From positions 2,285,501 to 2,349,500 of the forward strand of contig JAIUPT010000038.1 in NCBI GenBank assembly GCA_022315425.1: a stretch of 64,000 nucleotides of DNA, written 5' to 3'. Both the position numbers and the translations under genes were made by a program. This DNA comes from Pseudevernia furfuracea. Its lineage: Eukaryota; Ascomycota; Lecanoromycetes; Lecanorales; Parmeliaceae. The notes under the pieces are model-generated. The model saw only the letters and a list, made by a program, of their open reading frames with translations. It had not been told where the DNA came from and did not search any database. Below, piece after piece: positions 53,465-63,345 of the stretch. The stretch's first letter is position 1. Every line of letters begins with the position of its first letter.

Positions 53465-55825
53465 TCATAAGTGACTTGTCATCCTGCCCTCCTCTTCCCC
53501 CTCCCTCATAGGCCTAGCCGGCGCCCGCGTCCCCACGAACCCCCTTCGATTCCTCCCAGTCCTCCCCCTGCCCAGCCAGTTGAGCTTCAACGCCTTTGCC
53601 AAGTCTTCCATCTTAGCCTGACTATCATCGCCGCTCTGCACACTAGCTAGCACACTCACACACTGCAGCATGCGTCCTACTGTCTCTGTGACATGCGAGC
53701 TGTCTGGTGGACCTTGACGACGGGGGAGGGGTGAACCGAAAGATGGGAGCTCCGGGGCGGAGAGGTTGGATGTTGCTCTGCTCCTGCCTCCGTCCCCGAG
53801 AAGGGTGGATCCTTGGGAGTTGAAACTCGCGACCCCAGGGTCCAGACTAGCTGCCGTGCCCGGTCGACCTCCTACGACGCCATCGAAGCTGTCAACGACA
53901 GGGCTGACGCCCACGTTGATGCTGTCAAGGCTGAGACGGGAGAAGGTGGCTTTGAGCGCTTCATAGTGGGCCAGGATGACATTGTCACGGTAGGATAGGA
54001 GTACAATTCTTCGAACATCGAATTCATTGCCGAAAGCGGAGTTGGTGGAGTCAGGGTTGGCGCCCCAGAAGTCGCCGGCTTCTTGAGACGTCATGAGGGT
54101 GCCGTGGCCTTTGAACTCGAGGTCAAGGGGGAGAAAGACGGCTTGTATGTAAGGAAGGAGCTTGCCGAAGACGATGAGCCACATATCCACCAGATGCGGC
54201 ACTAGGCGATGGTCAGGAAGATTCCTTAGAGTCTGATCTAAGGATGTGAAGCCCTTTTGGAGTAATTCTCGGAAGTCCTCAATGATGATCGGCGCACTTC
54301 GCTTGATGATGCACCTTTGGATATGAGTAGTGACTAAACCATTGAGATCCTCAACGGGAATACGCAGCTCGTCTCCCTTAAATACGACCAGCAACTTATC
54401 TCTCAGGAAGTCCCATGCCTCCTCAGGGCGCACATTGTTCAGCCCGAACCCTTGCACAACCGAAGAAGCAGATGAACTAGCAGCATGAGAGCTGGAAGAA
54501 GGAACACCAAAGAGCGAAGGAGCAAGACCGGTACCACCGCTCAATGCTCCTCCAGTTGCCCGATCCACTCGGTCAATATCAGCCTTTTTTGGCGCAAAGG
54601 GCGGAGCATACCCAGGCACAGCTTTCTCTTCTTTCTTCTTCTCACGTAACGCACGGCCTCCATGTCGAAGATCTAGCCCACTGAATGATGATGATGCGGG
54701 GCTCGCTGGAGCGGGTGCGAAGCTGTACAAGGACGCCGGAGCACTGGGATCAATAGGCTTAGAGTTGCTCGATGCTGAAGACAATGGAAGGGCATGGTCG
54801 TCGCCAATCTTATCTTTGATCTTGTTCTTCTGACGGGACAGAAAGTGATGTTTATGTGCCTTCTCCTTCTCATATGTAGTCTGGCGATCAAGAGGTACCA
54901 GCGTAGAGGTCGATGCATTATTCGTAGTGTACATAGATGATGCACCCGATGCCAAGGAGTCCGCCAAGCTGGTGACAGAAGGATTGACCATTTTCGAAAG
55001 CGCACTTGGGCGCTCAACCTTGATCGGCGAAGGCATAGGTTTCTCCGCCTCTTTGCTTACCGCGCTCTTCGGCTTTGAGAAAAGCTTCATCTTCGACCTC
55101 TCCGTTTTGAGCTTGTGCTCCTTTTCCGGGAATTCAAAGTGCGTAAGGCCAGGCGATGTTTTCGAGCTTTGAGGAAGGGCAGCGTTGGCAGCAGTGACCG
55201 CGGCCGCTGAATGTCCACCCATAGCTCCATTGTAATTCCTTAGCCCTGGAGTTTGTGGCCCATTTGGTCTTCTTGATGGTTCTACTGTAGTCTGGATTGG
55301 CGGAGGCTTTCGTCGTCCACTGCTCGTACCTGGAGGACTCTGATTGGGTGTCGGTATAGTCTGTGACCGATTTCTGCTATGTTGGGACGAAGCTTGATGC
55401 TGCATAGCAGCTTGGGCAGCTATCTGCGAAGCGGTAAGGTTCCCCGCCATAGTGGACTGCTCTGACAGTGTAGCTGTAGGTAGCGAAGGCTCAAAGAAGC
55501 CCTGCGAATGCTGCCGCCTATGCCCTTGCACTTGAGGTGTTGCTCGCAATGGTAGCTCGCTGGAGAATTGCCTTGCTGGCGCGGGTCTCGAGTAGCTATT
55601 GACTGAGGTTGTACTAGAATTCAAATTTGGTGGGGGAAACACGTAAGGGCGAGTAAGTTGCGGTTGAGGTGATTGGGTGTTCCGAGACTGGGCGGTTACT
55701 TGCGAGGAGCTGGAAGAGTCACTTTCGGACGCATTGCTGCTTTGCGGCCGATTTTGATACGGTCCTGGCGACGCTGGTGCTCGGGGTGAGAACGCACCGG
55801 GGCGCCTGTAGGTTGAGGAATTCAT
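53465..55825 (-). CDS. hbrB: HbrB-domain protein, TORC2 subunit (Bit61/PRR5-like)
   Basis: Single exon; the first ATG at 55825 gives 786 residues (the frame continues upstream without ATG). The first 460 residues are disordered and rich in Ser, Pro, Gln and Lys, with several polar runs. The HbrB domain lies at about 470-640: AWDFLRDKLLVVFKGDELRI, PVEDLNGLVTTHIQRC, LLQKGFTSLDQTLRNLPDHR, LVPHLVDMWLIVFGKLLPYI and VRRIVLLSYRDNVIL. Known role of the family: binds the Rictor/Avo3 side of TOR complex 2 at the plasma membrane; hbrB mutants of Aspergillus nidulans hyperbranch. A short Ser-rich and basic tail follows. Confidence 0.92.
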   Translation of the reverse strand: MNSSTYRRPGAFSPRAPASPGPYQNRPQSSNASESDSSSSSQVTAQSRNTQSPQPQLTRPYVFPPPNLNSSTTSVNSYSRPAPARQFSSELPLRATPQVQGHRRQHSQGFFEPSLPTATLSEQSTMAGNLTASQIAAQAAMQHQASSQHSRNRSQTIPTPNQSPPGTSSGRRKPPPIQTTVEPSRRPNGPQTPGLRNYNGAMGGHSAAAVTAANAALPQSSKTSPGLTHFEFPEKEHKLKTERSKMKLFSKPKSAVSKEAEKPMPSPIKVERPSALSKMVNPSVTSLADSLASGASSMYTTNNASTSTLVPLDRQTTYEKEKAHKHHFLSRQKNKIKDKIGDDHALPLSSASSNSKPIDPSAPASLYSFAPAPASPASSSFSGLDLRHGGRALREKKKEEKAVPGYAPPFAPKKADIDRVDRATGGALSGGTGLAPSLFGVPSSSSHAASSSASSVVQGFGLNNVRPEEAWDFLRDKLLVVFKGDELRIPVEDLNGLVTTHIQRCIIKRSAPIIIEDFRELLQKGFTSLDQTLRNLPDHRLVPHLVDMWLIVFGKLLPYIQAVFLPLDLEFKGHGTLMTSQEAGDFWGANPDSTNSAFGNEFDVRRIVLLSYRDNVILAHYEALKATFSRLSLDSINVGVSPVVDSFDGVVGGRPGTAASLDPGVASFNSQGSTLLGDGGRSRATSNLSAPELPSFGSPLPRRQGPPDSSHVTETVGRMLQCVSVLASVQSGDDSQAKMEDLAKALKLNWLGRGRTGRNRRGFVGTRAPARPMREGEEEGRMTSHL

Positions 55826-56125
55826 GTTTTCGTCTTTGATGCCTGGGCGCCGGGATCGAGCTTCAAGGATTGGACATGAGCTTTTGTGCTGCTCCAAGCG
55901 AAGTTATGACAGTCTGGTATCGCACCAAATCCATTGTCGGCCTGAATAAGAGACCTCGACCGTCGGTGAGAGGTCAGGAAGTGGAGAAGGTGGAGTCGAT
56001 CAGTGGGGGCCGCTGGAAGCTTTCACTAGTAATAGTAGCCTGTCATCCTCCGCAGCTCCCTCCTGGCTACCTACTCAACATTGCATCCTAGAGGTCGACA
56101 ACGGCTTCAAAATTACCCGACTACC
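55826..56125. promoter_or_regulatory. Head-to-head promoter of hbrB and GON7
   Basis: A 300-bp gap separates the two start codons, so both promoters must share it. No individual element is assigned. Confidence 0.45.
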
Positions 56126-56434
56126 ATGGCTCCAGCCCCAGACTCAATGACTGAAGACTCCGGTACAACCCTCACAGCGGACTACGCAAGTCCCACTACT
56201 ACCAAGACCTTCACCCACCCCCTGCCCTCCGCTTCAAACGCATCTGTTAAAGAAAAAACGAATTACCTATCTGCGCTACGGAAATCCGTCGTGAAAATAC
56301 AGGAAGAGGTAAATGGCTTCCTGACTACGAAGATGGAAGAGGACAAGGCTCTAGCAGTGAGTGCTGGAATGAAGGCTGATGACAGGGCGGAGGAAGAGAA
56401 TTATGGGGAGGAGAAGGTGGAAGACGACGGCTGA
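56126..56434 (+). CDS. GON7: EKC/KEOPS complex subunit GON7
   Basis: A single exon of 102 codons. After a Thr/Pro-rich start the sequence KEKTNYLSALRKSVVKIQEE, VNGFLTTKMEEDKA matches the conserved Gon7 helix, and the tail is acidic (AEEENYGEEKVEDDG). Length fits fungal Gon7 proteins. Family role: the fungal-specific fifth subunit of KEOPS, which makes the t6A37 modification of ANN-decoding tRNAs, and binds Pcc1. Recognition rests on this helix and on size. The gene is head-to-head with hbrB and converges on VPS39. Confidence 0.8.
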   Translation: MAPAPDSMTEDSGTTLTADYASPTTTKTFTHPLPSASNASVKEKTNYLSALRKSVVKIQEEVNGFLTTKMEEDKALAVSAGMKADDRAEEENYGEEKVEDDG

Positions 56435-56623
56435 GGAGTGGTGGGCTACGTGACTTGTTTTATGGATCATCAAGCGTGAAAAATACGTGGACAAAGTAAT
56501 GCGAGTGGGGTATCTATGAATGATACAGGGCTGGGATACTGAAATAGTTGGAAGTGCTTCGCTGGACCTCGGACACCCTTGCTGCCAAATTGAAAGCTAC
56601 CGACCGCCAGAGGACCACCCTTA
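56435..56623. other. Convergent 3' gap
   Basis: About 190 bp between the stop codons of GON7 and VPS39; both 3' UTRs must fit or overlap here. Confidence 0.5.
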
Positions 56624-59600
56624 TCACCGAGTTGAACAGCCATAATGGACTACAGTGTTGCTATGACCGCGACAAGTTAGCAAATTTTCCGCATGACGGA
56701 TGAAAGGTTGGACGTACTTGGGCATGACCTTAATGACACTGCCACCAAATCTCTTATAACAAACACCACACACTCGATTCTCGGTAATTACAACCCTCCT
56801 GTTCCGTCCATCATTGCCTCCACGCACACCATCACCAAGCCGTAGCTTTGCCTCTTCGCTGAAAGCAAGGGTACTTCGCATGCCCGCCACGATCCTTCCT
56901 TCATTGACAAGTGTGTTCGCCGCACGTATCCTTCCTTGAAAGTACGATTCGAGCTCTTTGATAGGCAGGATCTCAGGGATGAGGTTCAGGGTTGAGGAAG
57001 CAGGCATACGGGCACCGTGTTTTGCTAAAATATTGAGTGCTGGGCCCCATTGGGGCTCGTGGGGGGTCGGAGGTGATAGGTAGAGGGATAAGAGGGTATG
57101 GTAGATGGATGGAGGAGCATCCCTGGGATCGATGTCTGTCGCTCGGCCATGGGGCGTAGGTGCCGGTGTATTAGCCGTCTCTGTCAGATAGATCTGGTTA
57201 CAGTATTCCTCTGCTTTGTCCGCGTCTTGAAGCTGGAACACATATATGTCGAGAGCCTGCTTGTGCTGACCTATGTTACTGAGGACAACGGCTCGCGCTT
57301 CGAAGAGATTGGGGTCGTCTTTTGACAATTTTTGAAGAACTTTTTTGGGCTGATAATCCTTGCTCGTCTTCAAGAAATCAAGCGTCTTCTCCTTCCATGC
57401 GACGTGATCATCGTCGGTAACAAAGTTATTCGACTTCAGGCGCTCGATGTAGATGTCGACAAGTCTTTGGTGAAAGTCCGGAGTAGCATCATTGAGCTCT
57501 TGTATAATATGTTCCAGATACCTTTGGGCCAGCTTCGTATCAATGCTTTGCAAAAATTCGAGTACTCTCGGCCTCTTCAGGGTTTCCGCATTCTCACTAT
57601 CAACCAGAAAAACCCCCATGCCAAGGTCGGGGTCTTTTCTCAGAGGCCATTCTGCGAATTGTAGTATGAGATCAATCATCTCCGGTGGAAGATTCTGCAA
57701 GTAGGCCACCGTTCTCTGAGGACCATGGAGCTGTGGAGCATCATCGCTTTCTTCCTTCGCCTCTCCGAACTTCTTGAGTAGCTCTAGGGCCGAACGGTGA
57801 AGCTTCTTGCCGTAGAAAAAATCGACCAAATCATTGTAGCGATGGGCTTCGATAAGTCTCTGATTGACCACATCGGGATCACAGAAGTTGTCGATACGAA
57901 ACAGCGGTCCGGCAAATGATGGGCTGACGAACATATAGGCGCGAAACAGCGTAGTGTCGACAAGCTTCGCGGTCTGAAGCAACTGTTCTTGGTCGTCAGA
58001 TGCATCGAGCGTCGGCTTTCCAATAAGCGAAGCAATTTCCCTGACTTCTCGCTGAGGTAGGTTGTCAAGTACGTCAATTTTTACATTTCCGTCCGGATCT
58101 AAGATCTTCTTAAACCTTGTCCTGGCAGACACCAGAAAGCCTCGCAGCTCTTCAGTGGCAATCTTGAGGTCTTTTCCTTCAAGTGGCTTGTCCCCGCCTT
58201 GCCTTTCGCTGCCTTCATTCGGATCCTTAGCGCTGCTTTCACTTGATGGCTTGGTGGGAGGGGTCTCCTCCGACGAGGTTTTGATATCCGATGCACCATC
58301 TGTGCCCGCTTCGAAATGGTCCTCCTTCAGATTGTCCTTGTGTAAAGGAGACAATGGCGATGCATCCCCAGCAATGAAGGGAGGAAACATCTGGATAACC
58401 CTCTCTGGAGGTGCAGAAACTTCAGTAAAGAGGTCAATCGAGTCTCGGTACCTCCGCCGATCAAAGAGCTGTTGGGCCTTAATTATTTTAATCTCTCTGA
58501 CACGGCCTTCTTTGTCCTTAAGTAAAGCATCTTCTAGCATGCCAAGGAGACTGAGCGCTTCATCCAGTCTGCCTTGCTCGACCAGTGCATCAACCTGAGC
58601 ATCATAGTCCAAAGCCTTCATCCTCCAGATGCAACGGTCACTGAGAACGAGGAAGCCTTTTCCCGCGTGTGCTAGACTAACAGTTGGTTGTGGCACATGC
58701 AGCTGATGAGCTGAAGGCAAAGATATCGTTTGTAGCAGGCTCAAGGTCTCAGGGTTCCTAACTTCCAGTGTGCCTTTGGTTGCCTGGAGAGCTAGCAAGT
58801 ATGGGTAGGAGTAGCCAACAGCTTCTGGAGCAACAGACCAGGGTATCTGCCGTCTCCCAAGAGAATTGGCGTCCGTATCAATGAACATCGTATTGATATC
58901 CTTGGCCAATAACATCTCACCCTCTCCTAGCTGTGTAGCAAGAGGTGGTGGAGAGGTCATTCCCAGGTATCCCATACTCGCAACTCCAGCGCCGCTGAAG
59001 CGCCCTCCATCTTGTCCTGGTGCTCCACCAATACTTCCCGGCCCAATTATATCCGTGACTGCAGAAGTCTCTACGTCGACTAGGACGTAGCTCGAATTGA
59101 GCCCAGCAATAAGTCTTGTCCCATTCGCCCACTTCAAGGCCCTGATGGTGTTGACTAGCGTGATTTCTGATGTCTCAGGCGCAAGTTCACTATCATGCCA
59201 CGACCACAATATAAGCCTTCTCTTTACCGCGACGGCTAGCCTAGAAACAATCGATGGCACGCCCGTAGATTCATCAATGACAACATTCGACGTCACGGCA
59301 AATGTACTCGCGCCCTTCGCCTTCACCGGGGTCTCTTGTAGTTCGTAGCTCTGGAGGTCATGGATGTGGACTTGGCTGTTGGAGAGGGAGACGAGGAAGT
59401 TGGCCTCTTTCACCACCGCTAGCTGTTCCACCTTGTATTTTGAGAACTTCTCTAGCTCTCGCATCAAGTCTACAGGCTTAGGACCTGACTCAGATGTGGG
59501 CCTCTCTCCATCTGTAGGGCTCCCATTTCGCTCGCTGGACTCGTCGATTGGATCATTGACGCGGTAGATACGAAGGCTGCCTGTGTTAAGGCCGACAAGG

Positions 59601-59743
59601 AGACGGTCACCTGATAGAAGATCAACAAGTTGTCCCTGGCTCGGTCGTGGGAGCGAATTACCGTAGGCAAGAACCGACTCAATCTTGGACTTGTCTCTCT
59701 GCTTGAGCTCGACTATCGGTCGAGCAGTAAAGGCGGACACCAT
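56624..59743 (-). CDS. VPS39: Vacuolar sorting protein VPS39/VAM6 (HOPS subunit)
   Basis: Exons 59743-56718 and 56660-56624 give 1020 residues; the 57-nt intron (GTACGT, branch CTAAC, CATAG) is divisible by three and has no stop. The N-terminal CNH/citron-type beta-propeller (about 1-300) begins MVSAFTARPIVELKQRDKSK. Middle repeats are alpha-solenoid with clathrin-like segments (RLIEAHRYNDLVDFFYGKKL, EARAVVLSNIGQHKQALDIY, VFQLQDADKAEEYCN). The C-terminal zinc-finger-like motif CGVCYKRFGGSVIKVMPN, completed by HYGC from exon 2, is typical of Vps39. Role: with Vps41 it tethers Ypt7-bearing membranes for vacuole fusion, and it takes part in vCLAMP contacts with mitochondria. Confidence 0.93.
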   Translation of the reverse strand: MVSAFTARPIVELKQRDKSKIESVLAYGNSLPRPSQGQLVDLLSGDRLLVGLNTGSLRIYRVNDPIDESSERNGSPTDGERPTSESGPKPVDLMRELEKFSKYKVEQLAVVKEANFLVSLSNSQVHIHDLQSYELQETPVKAKGASTFAVTSNVVIDESTGVPSIVSRLAVAVKRRLILWSWHDSELAPETSEITLVNTIRALKWANGTRLIAGLNSSYVLVDVETSAVTDIIGPGSIGGAPGQDGGRFSGAGVASMGYLGMTSPPPLATQLGEGEMLLAKDINTMFIDTDANSLGRRQIPWSVAPEAVGYSYPYLLALQATKGTLEVRNPETLSLLQTISLPSAHQLHVPQPTVSLAHAGKGFLVLSDRCIWRMKALDYDAQVDALVEQGRLDEALSLLGMLEDALLKDKEGRVREIKIIKAQQLFDRRRYRDSIDLFTEVSAPPERVIQMFPPFIAGDASPLSPLHKDNLKEDHFEAGTDGASDIKTSSEETPPTKPSSESSAKDPNEGSERQGGDKPLEGKDLKIATEELRGFLVSARTRFKKILDPDGNVKIDVLDNLPQREVREIASLIGKPTLDASDDQEQLLQTAKLVDTTLFRAYMFVSPSFAGPLFRIDNFCDPDVVNQRLIEAHRYNDLVDFFYGKKLHRSALELLKKFGEAKEESDDAPQLHGPQRTVAYLQNLPPEMIDLILQFAEWPLRKDPDLGMGVFLVDSENAETLKRPRVLEFLQSIDTKLAQRYLEHIIQELNDATPDFHQRLVDIYIERLKSNNFVTDDDHVAWKEKTLDFLKTSKDYQPKKVLQKLSKDDPNLFEARAVVLSNIGQHKQALDIYVFQLQDADKAEEYCNQIYLTETANTPAPTPHGRATDIDPRDAPPSIYHTLLSLYLSPPTPHEPQWGPALNILAKHGARMPASSTLNLIPEILPIKELESYFQGRIRAANTLVNEGRIVAGMRSTLAFSEEAKLRLGDGVRGGNDGRNRRVVITENRVCGVCYKRFGGSVIKVMPKYVQPFIRHAENLLTCRGHSNTVVHYGCSTR

Positions 59744-60526
59744 TTTTTTGAAGCGCGTCACCTTGTTATGCGAATGGAATATATGACAGACCGAGATTCA
59801 ACCATACTGGTATCACCAGTAGCTCCGCTGCGACCATACTTACTGAAGCTTGCCCCGACAGTTGATTGCGGCAACATTTCGCGCCGGGTAGCAAGTGTGA
59901 ACGAAATAAGACTTGAGATGGAACGGGCTTACGGAGTACTTCGGGAACCACAGCAAGATACACGATACTAGCGCGTGTAATACTATGGTACCTTACATAA
60001 ATATCCGTACATCCCATGAATCAGTATTCAGTCTTTGAATCATTCTAACATATCTGGTATCCTACTTTCAACCAAATGTTTTTCGAAAGCAATCTGAAAC
60101 ATCTAGATATAGATGCTCTGGGTATCTGCCGCATATCTTGTCGCTGTGTATATTGCCAAAAGTCTCGCCGCCCAACATATTCAAGAATGACAAGAATGAA
60201 AAAACAAGCGGCCCTTGAACTTTCCTTCCAAAATTTCGCGGAAACAAGTCAGATCTGTGCCATTCTTCTAGCTGCTGAAGCCAAACGACAGTTCGAGGAG
60301 TACGGTATTCCTTCAAAGCGGGTGCTGACAGCGCTGGCGAAGACAAAAGTAATTTTGGTAAACAGGATGGATCCAAAACAGCATCGAGTCGTTGACTGCA
60401 GTTTCAGAACCCACCCTATACGCCCACTCCTAAGTCCCACGAAAAAAAAATCCGTAGTCTGCAAGTTCTAGAGTCCAAAGTGTCCGTGTGTTGACATAAT
60501 ACAAAACCAACACTCGGCAGGCACAG
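59744..60526. other. Intergenic region
   Basis: About 780 bp holding the VPS39 promoter and the 3' end of the DUF7053 gene. A 131-codon + frame at 60076-60471 has no recognisable domain and is treated as chance. Confidence 0.5.
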
Positions 60527-61444
60527 TCACGAAAACCGCTGCTTGCTATCAAGTTCCATTGGTGAGCTCTCCCTTTGTGAAGGAAGCTCCACCGCAAAAT
60601 TTGCCGGATGTGATGGCTGAGAAAAGAGCGGTGCAACAGCGGGGTACGAACTGCTCGTCTCCACACCTGGCATCTGGCTGTAATCCGAATAGCTCGGATT
60701 AGACGGGTTGGCATTTTGCGGGTTGCCCGTATACGAGTATCGATCATGAGATCCACCGCTCACCACGCTCAGCTCATCGGAGTAGGGTCCGCTCCCTGAG
60801 TGCACTGACTTCCTGTCTTGATATGGCATCCCGGGTGTAGCCGAAGTAACGCTAGAACGGTAGTCTGGTGGGTACGAATCGCGAAATCTTTGCTCAGCGA
60901 GCCCTGTGTTATGTGTTTCTGCCTCGATGATGTGGGCTTTCTCTACTAGCCGTTGCACTAAGGTTGCATGGGCCTTCTTCGTCGTCTTCTTCACAAAGCC
61001 ACCCATCACCACATTGACTTTCATCTCCACGTCTTCTCGCAGCCACAGCCCTGTCTTCGGCACACCCAAGCCGATCTCGACGGCCTGTCTTGGCTCTCCT
61101 GGTAGTGACCCGCCTAGTGTCCATCTGCCTTTCATATTTAGCCCCAAAGGAGCGTAGATGTGAGACTGTAGACCATCGGGCAGGTCATGGAAGCAGGCGT
61201 TGAATGTGACGCTGCCAGAATAGAGGCCGCCCGGTAGATAGTTGACTTTGTCGGTGACGGAGTACCATTGGCAATGGTACTCCTCTGCGGTAGCTTCTGA
61301 TGGAGGCTTGATAGGATGACGTTCCGTCACAAGGGGATTCAAGTCGATCATCTCGACATGGTTGTGAAGTGTCTCCAGAACTGTTTCCCGACTGATACCA
61401 GCTGGAAGAGCGGTCACAGTGGTGAAATGAGATTTTTTAGACAT
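60527..61444 (-). CDS. DUF7053-family protein (SRPBCC-like fold)
   Basis: A single exon of 305 codons. The N-terminal two-thirds show the DUF7053 pattern: TVTALPAGISRETVLETLHN, HVEMIDLNPLVTERH, a CQWYSVTDKVNYLPGG region, YSGSVTFNACFHDLPDGLQS and a long final helix (VKKTTKKAHATLVQRLVEKA). This layout, helix-grip with a terminal helix, suggests a START/SRPBCC-like ligand pocket. The remaining 110 residues are disordered, Ser/Tyr/Pro-rich, ending SPMELDSKQRFS. The family is fungal and functionally uncharacterised; lipid or hydrophobic ligand binding is inferred from the fold. Confidence 0.78.
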   Translation of the reverse strand: MSKKSHFTTVTALPAGISRETVLETLHNHVEMIDLNPLVTERHPIKPPSEATAEEYHCQWYSVTDKVNYLPGGLYSGSVTFNACFHDLPDGLQSHIYAPLGLNMKGRWTLGGSLPGEPRQAVEIGLGVPKTGLWLREDVEMKVNVVMGGFVKKTTKKAHATLVQRLVEKAHIIEAETHNTGLAEQRFRDSYPPDYRSSVTSATPGMPYQDRKSVHSGSGPYSDELSVVSGGSHDRYSYTGNPQNANPSNPSYSDYSQMPGVETSSSYPAVAPLFSQPSHPANFAVELPSQRESSPMELDSKQRFS

Positions 61445-62074
61445 GGTTCCGAAAGGGAGAAGATAACAGCCAAATGGCTACTCTTAGGTATCACTAGCTG
61501 TGCAGACGAAAATTGAAGGGAGAAGTATTACCCAGTATGCTGGGCGCGAGTAGCTATATGACAAAAGAGTTGAAGAGTTGAAGACTCTATTTGTAAGTCT
61601 CACTGCTTCAAAATCGAGTATTTTTGGACTTGCTAGGTTCGACTCTAACCAGGTCAGACGAGAGCTCGCTTGTCAGAATTGGGTAAGTTCTTTTAGATGA
61701 GCGGGGTGGCGACAATGGCGAGACGATTACCGATTACCACAGTAATCTACCGCCGGTGCGCCACTTTGTCTGTTATCGCCTCAGAATCGAGGGTCTCAAG
61801 TTTCTAGCTTGGTCTTTCAGAGGAAGGCATTTCCACTCGCATAGCAAATAGTTTTATAAGGATGTTGCTGACTCTGAAGTCGCAAATTCAATTTTCTGAC
61901 CGACTGATTCTATTTTTAGCCTCGCATATCGAAGCTAACAAGGCTTGTTGCCTTGGATAAGCCATGGACCTACATCGGAACGACCTAGAGACACTCCACC
62001 AGGTGCTCACATGAAAGTTATGCAATATGAGTAAGTGCTCATACGGCCCTAGAATACAAATTCACATGGTTTAT
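61445..62074. other. Intergenic region
   Basis: About 630 bp. A sequence near 61646 resembles a tRNA B-box core but lacks pairing arms and was rejected. No gene is seen. Confidence 0.5.
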
Positions 62075-63345
62075 TCACCCCCTCCTACACAGTACCATCA
62101 CCTCGTAACACGTCGACCCGAGTTGTCTTCTGTATACCTGGCACGAGACAATTTGGCTTCCATATATGCCTTGGTACGGTTTACCAAGTGGCTCAGCCGA
62201 TGACTCGTAATGTGTAGCTGGATGGGCAGGCTCCGTCACTGACTCGAGAGCGATTTGAATTCCTTTCCTCGAGGGGCGAGGAGCTGTTCCTTCAAGCTGG
62301 GCATGGTGCCGCCGGGAGTTCAAGGTCTTGATTTTGTCACTAAAGAAGGCGGAGAGTGGTCCTAAGGTTGGAACACAAGCGAAGATGATGGAGACATTTT
62401 CTTCGCGGCTTGAGGGGTCGTTAGTGCTGACAAAGGCTTGGAAAAGGGGAGACAAATATAGCGAGTAAGCTGCCGCTGACACTGATATCTGTTTTGCACC
62501 TTCTGCGGACTGACTAAAATGAAAACTTATGTATCGAGGACAGCATTGAGGTTGCTGGTGAGGACTGTTCGCGCAATTGCGAGCGATCCGCAGCTGCCAA
62601 TGAGAAAAGAATCGGTAATGATTTCATTGAGTATCCGGATACTCTTGGCTGCACTTACACAACTCCGCATAACATTAGCAGGCCGAGCACAATCTGTTTA
62701 CGAAAGGGGAGATGGAGATCTTTGACGAATGTTATGGGAAGTACGGCGAGTGCAAAGTCGCAAAAGGCATTGGTCGCTGGTCACTGTTCAGCCTTTGGGG
62801 AGATGTCAATACGGGAAGTCTCATACCTCCATTCGCATAACATAACCCTTACGTAGATTTTAGGATCTTTGCAGTGGCTGGGAGCGGTAGGATTCCCAGT
62901 TCTGATACAGGCTGGCATTGACCAAGGCAATAGCCTGCAGATGGCACAGCAATGATAGTCAGGATCGCGATGACGGCATATGGGAAGTATAGCACTCGAA
63001 GCAGCAACAGGCAGATAGAAATCTTGCTAGCTGCCAGGCTGAAGACTAGTAATGGGTTCACGAGATAATTCCATTTCAGAGCTTCGCTAAGATGATGGTG
63101 TGATAGGTAATAATCTATGTCGGCCGTAGCCGGCGATAACTTCGAGTATGTTAAAGACTGTTGAGACGATCGCAAGGACCTAGCACGAGTCAACCTGATG
63201 CAAAAGTGAAAGTTCTCGGCCAGTCGCTTACGAGGAAGATCATGAGTACATCGCCCCTTCCAAAGGCGCGACTGACCCATACTCGAATGCGAACGCGTAG
63301 AGTCACTCGATGGAAGCGATGATAGTGACCAGGAAAGCTATGCCT
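62075..63345 (-). pseudogene. Decayed PTH11/rhodopsin-like membrane protein gene
   Basis: Minus-strand pieces match the fungal rhodopsin family in order: VRIRVWVSRAFGRGDVLMIF (about 63290-63230), VLAIVSTVFNILEVIAGYGR (about 63180-63120), YYLSHHHLSEALKWNYLVNP and KISICLLLLRVL (about 63110-62990), CQPVSELG, then HCKDPKIY in a different frame, FVKDLHLPFRKQIVLGLLML (62730-62670) and VSIIFACVPTLGPL (62400-62340). Near 63110 the first two conserved blocks sit in one frame and the next block in another, with no splice site between. A second frame change lies between CQPVSELG and HCKDPKIY. The frame after the FVKDLHL block ends in a stop. Splice-like sites around some blocks remain. Two independent frame breaks make a pseudogene more likely than a missed intron, though assembly error is not excluded. 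Confidence 0.65.

Noticed and set aside
61640..61665. tRNA gene suggested by GGTTCGACTCT
   Set aside because: Flanking bases do not pair into arms.
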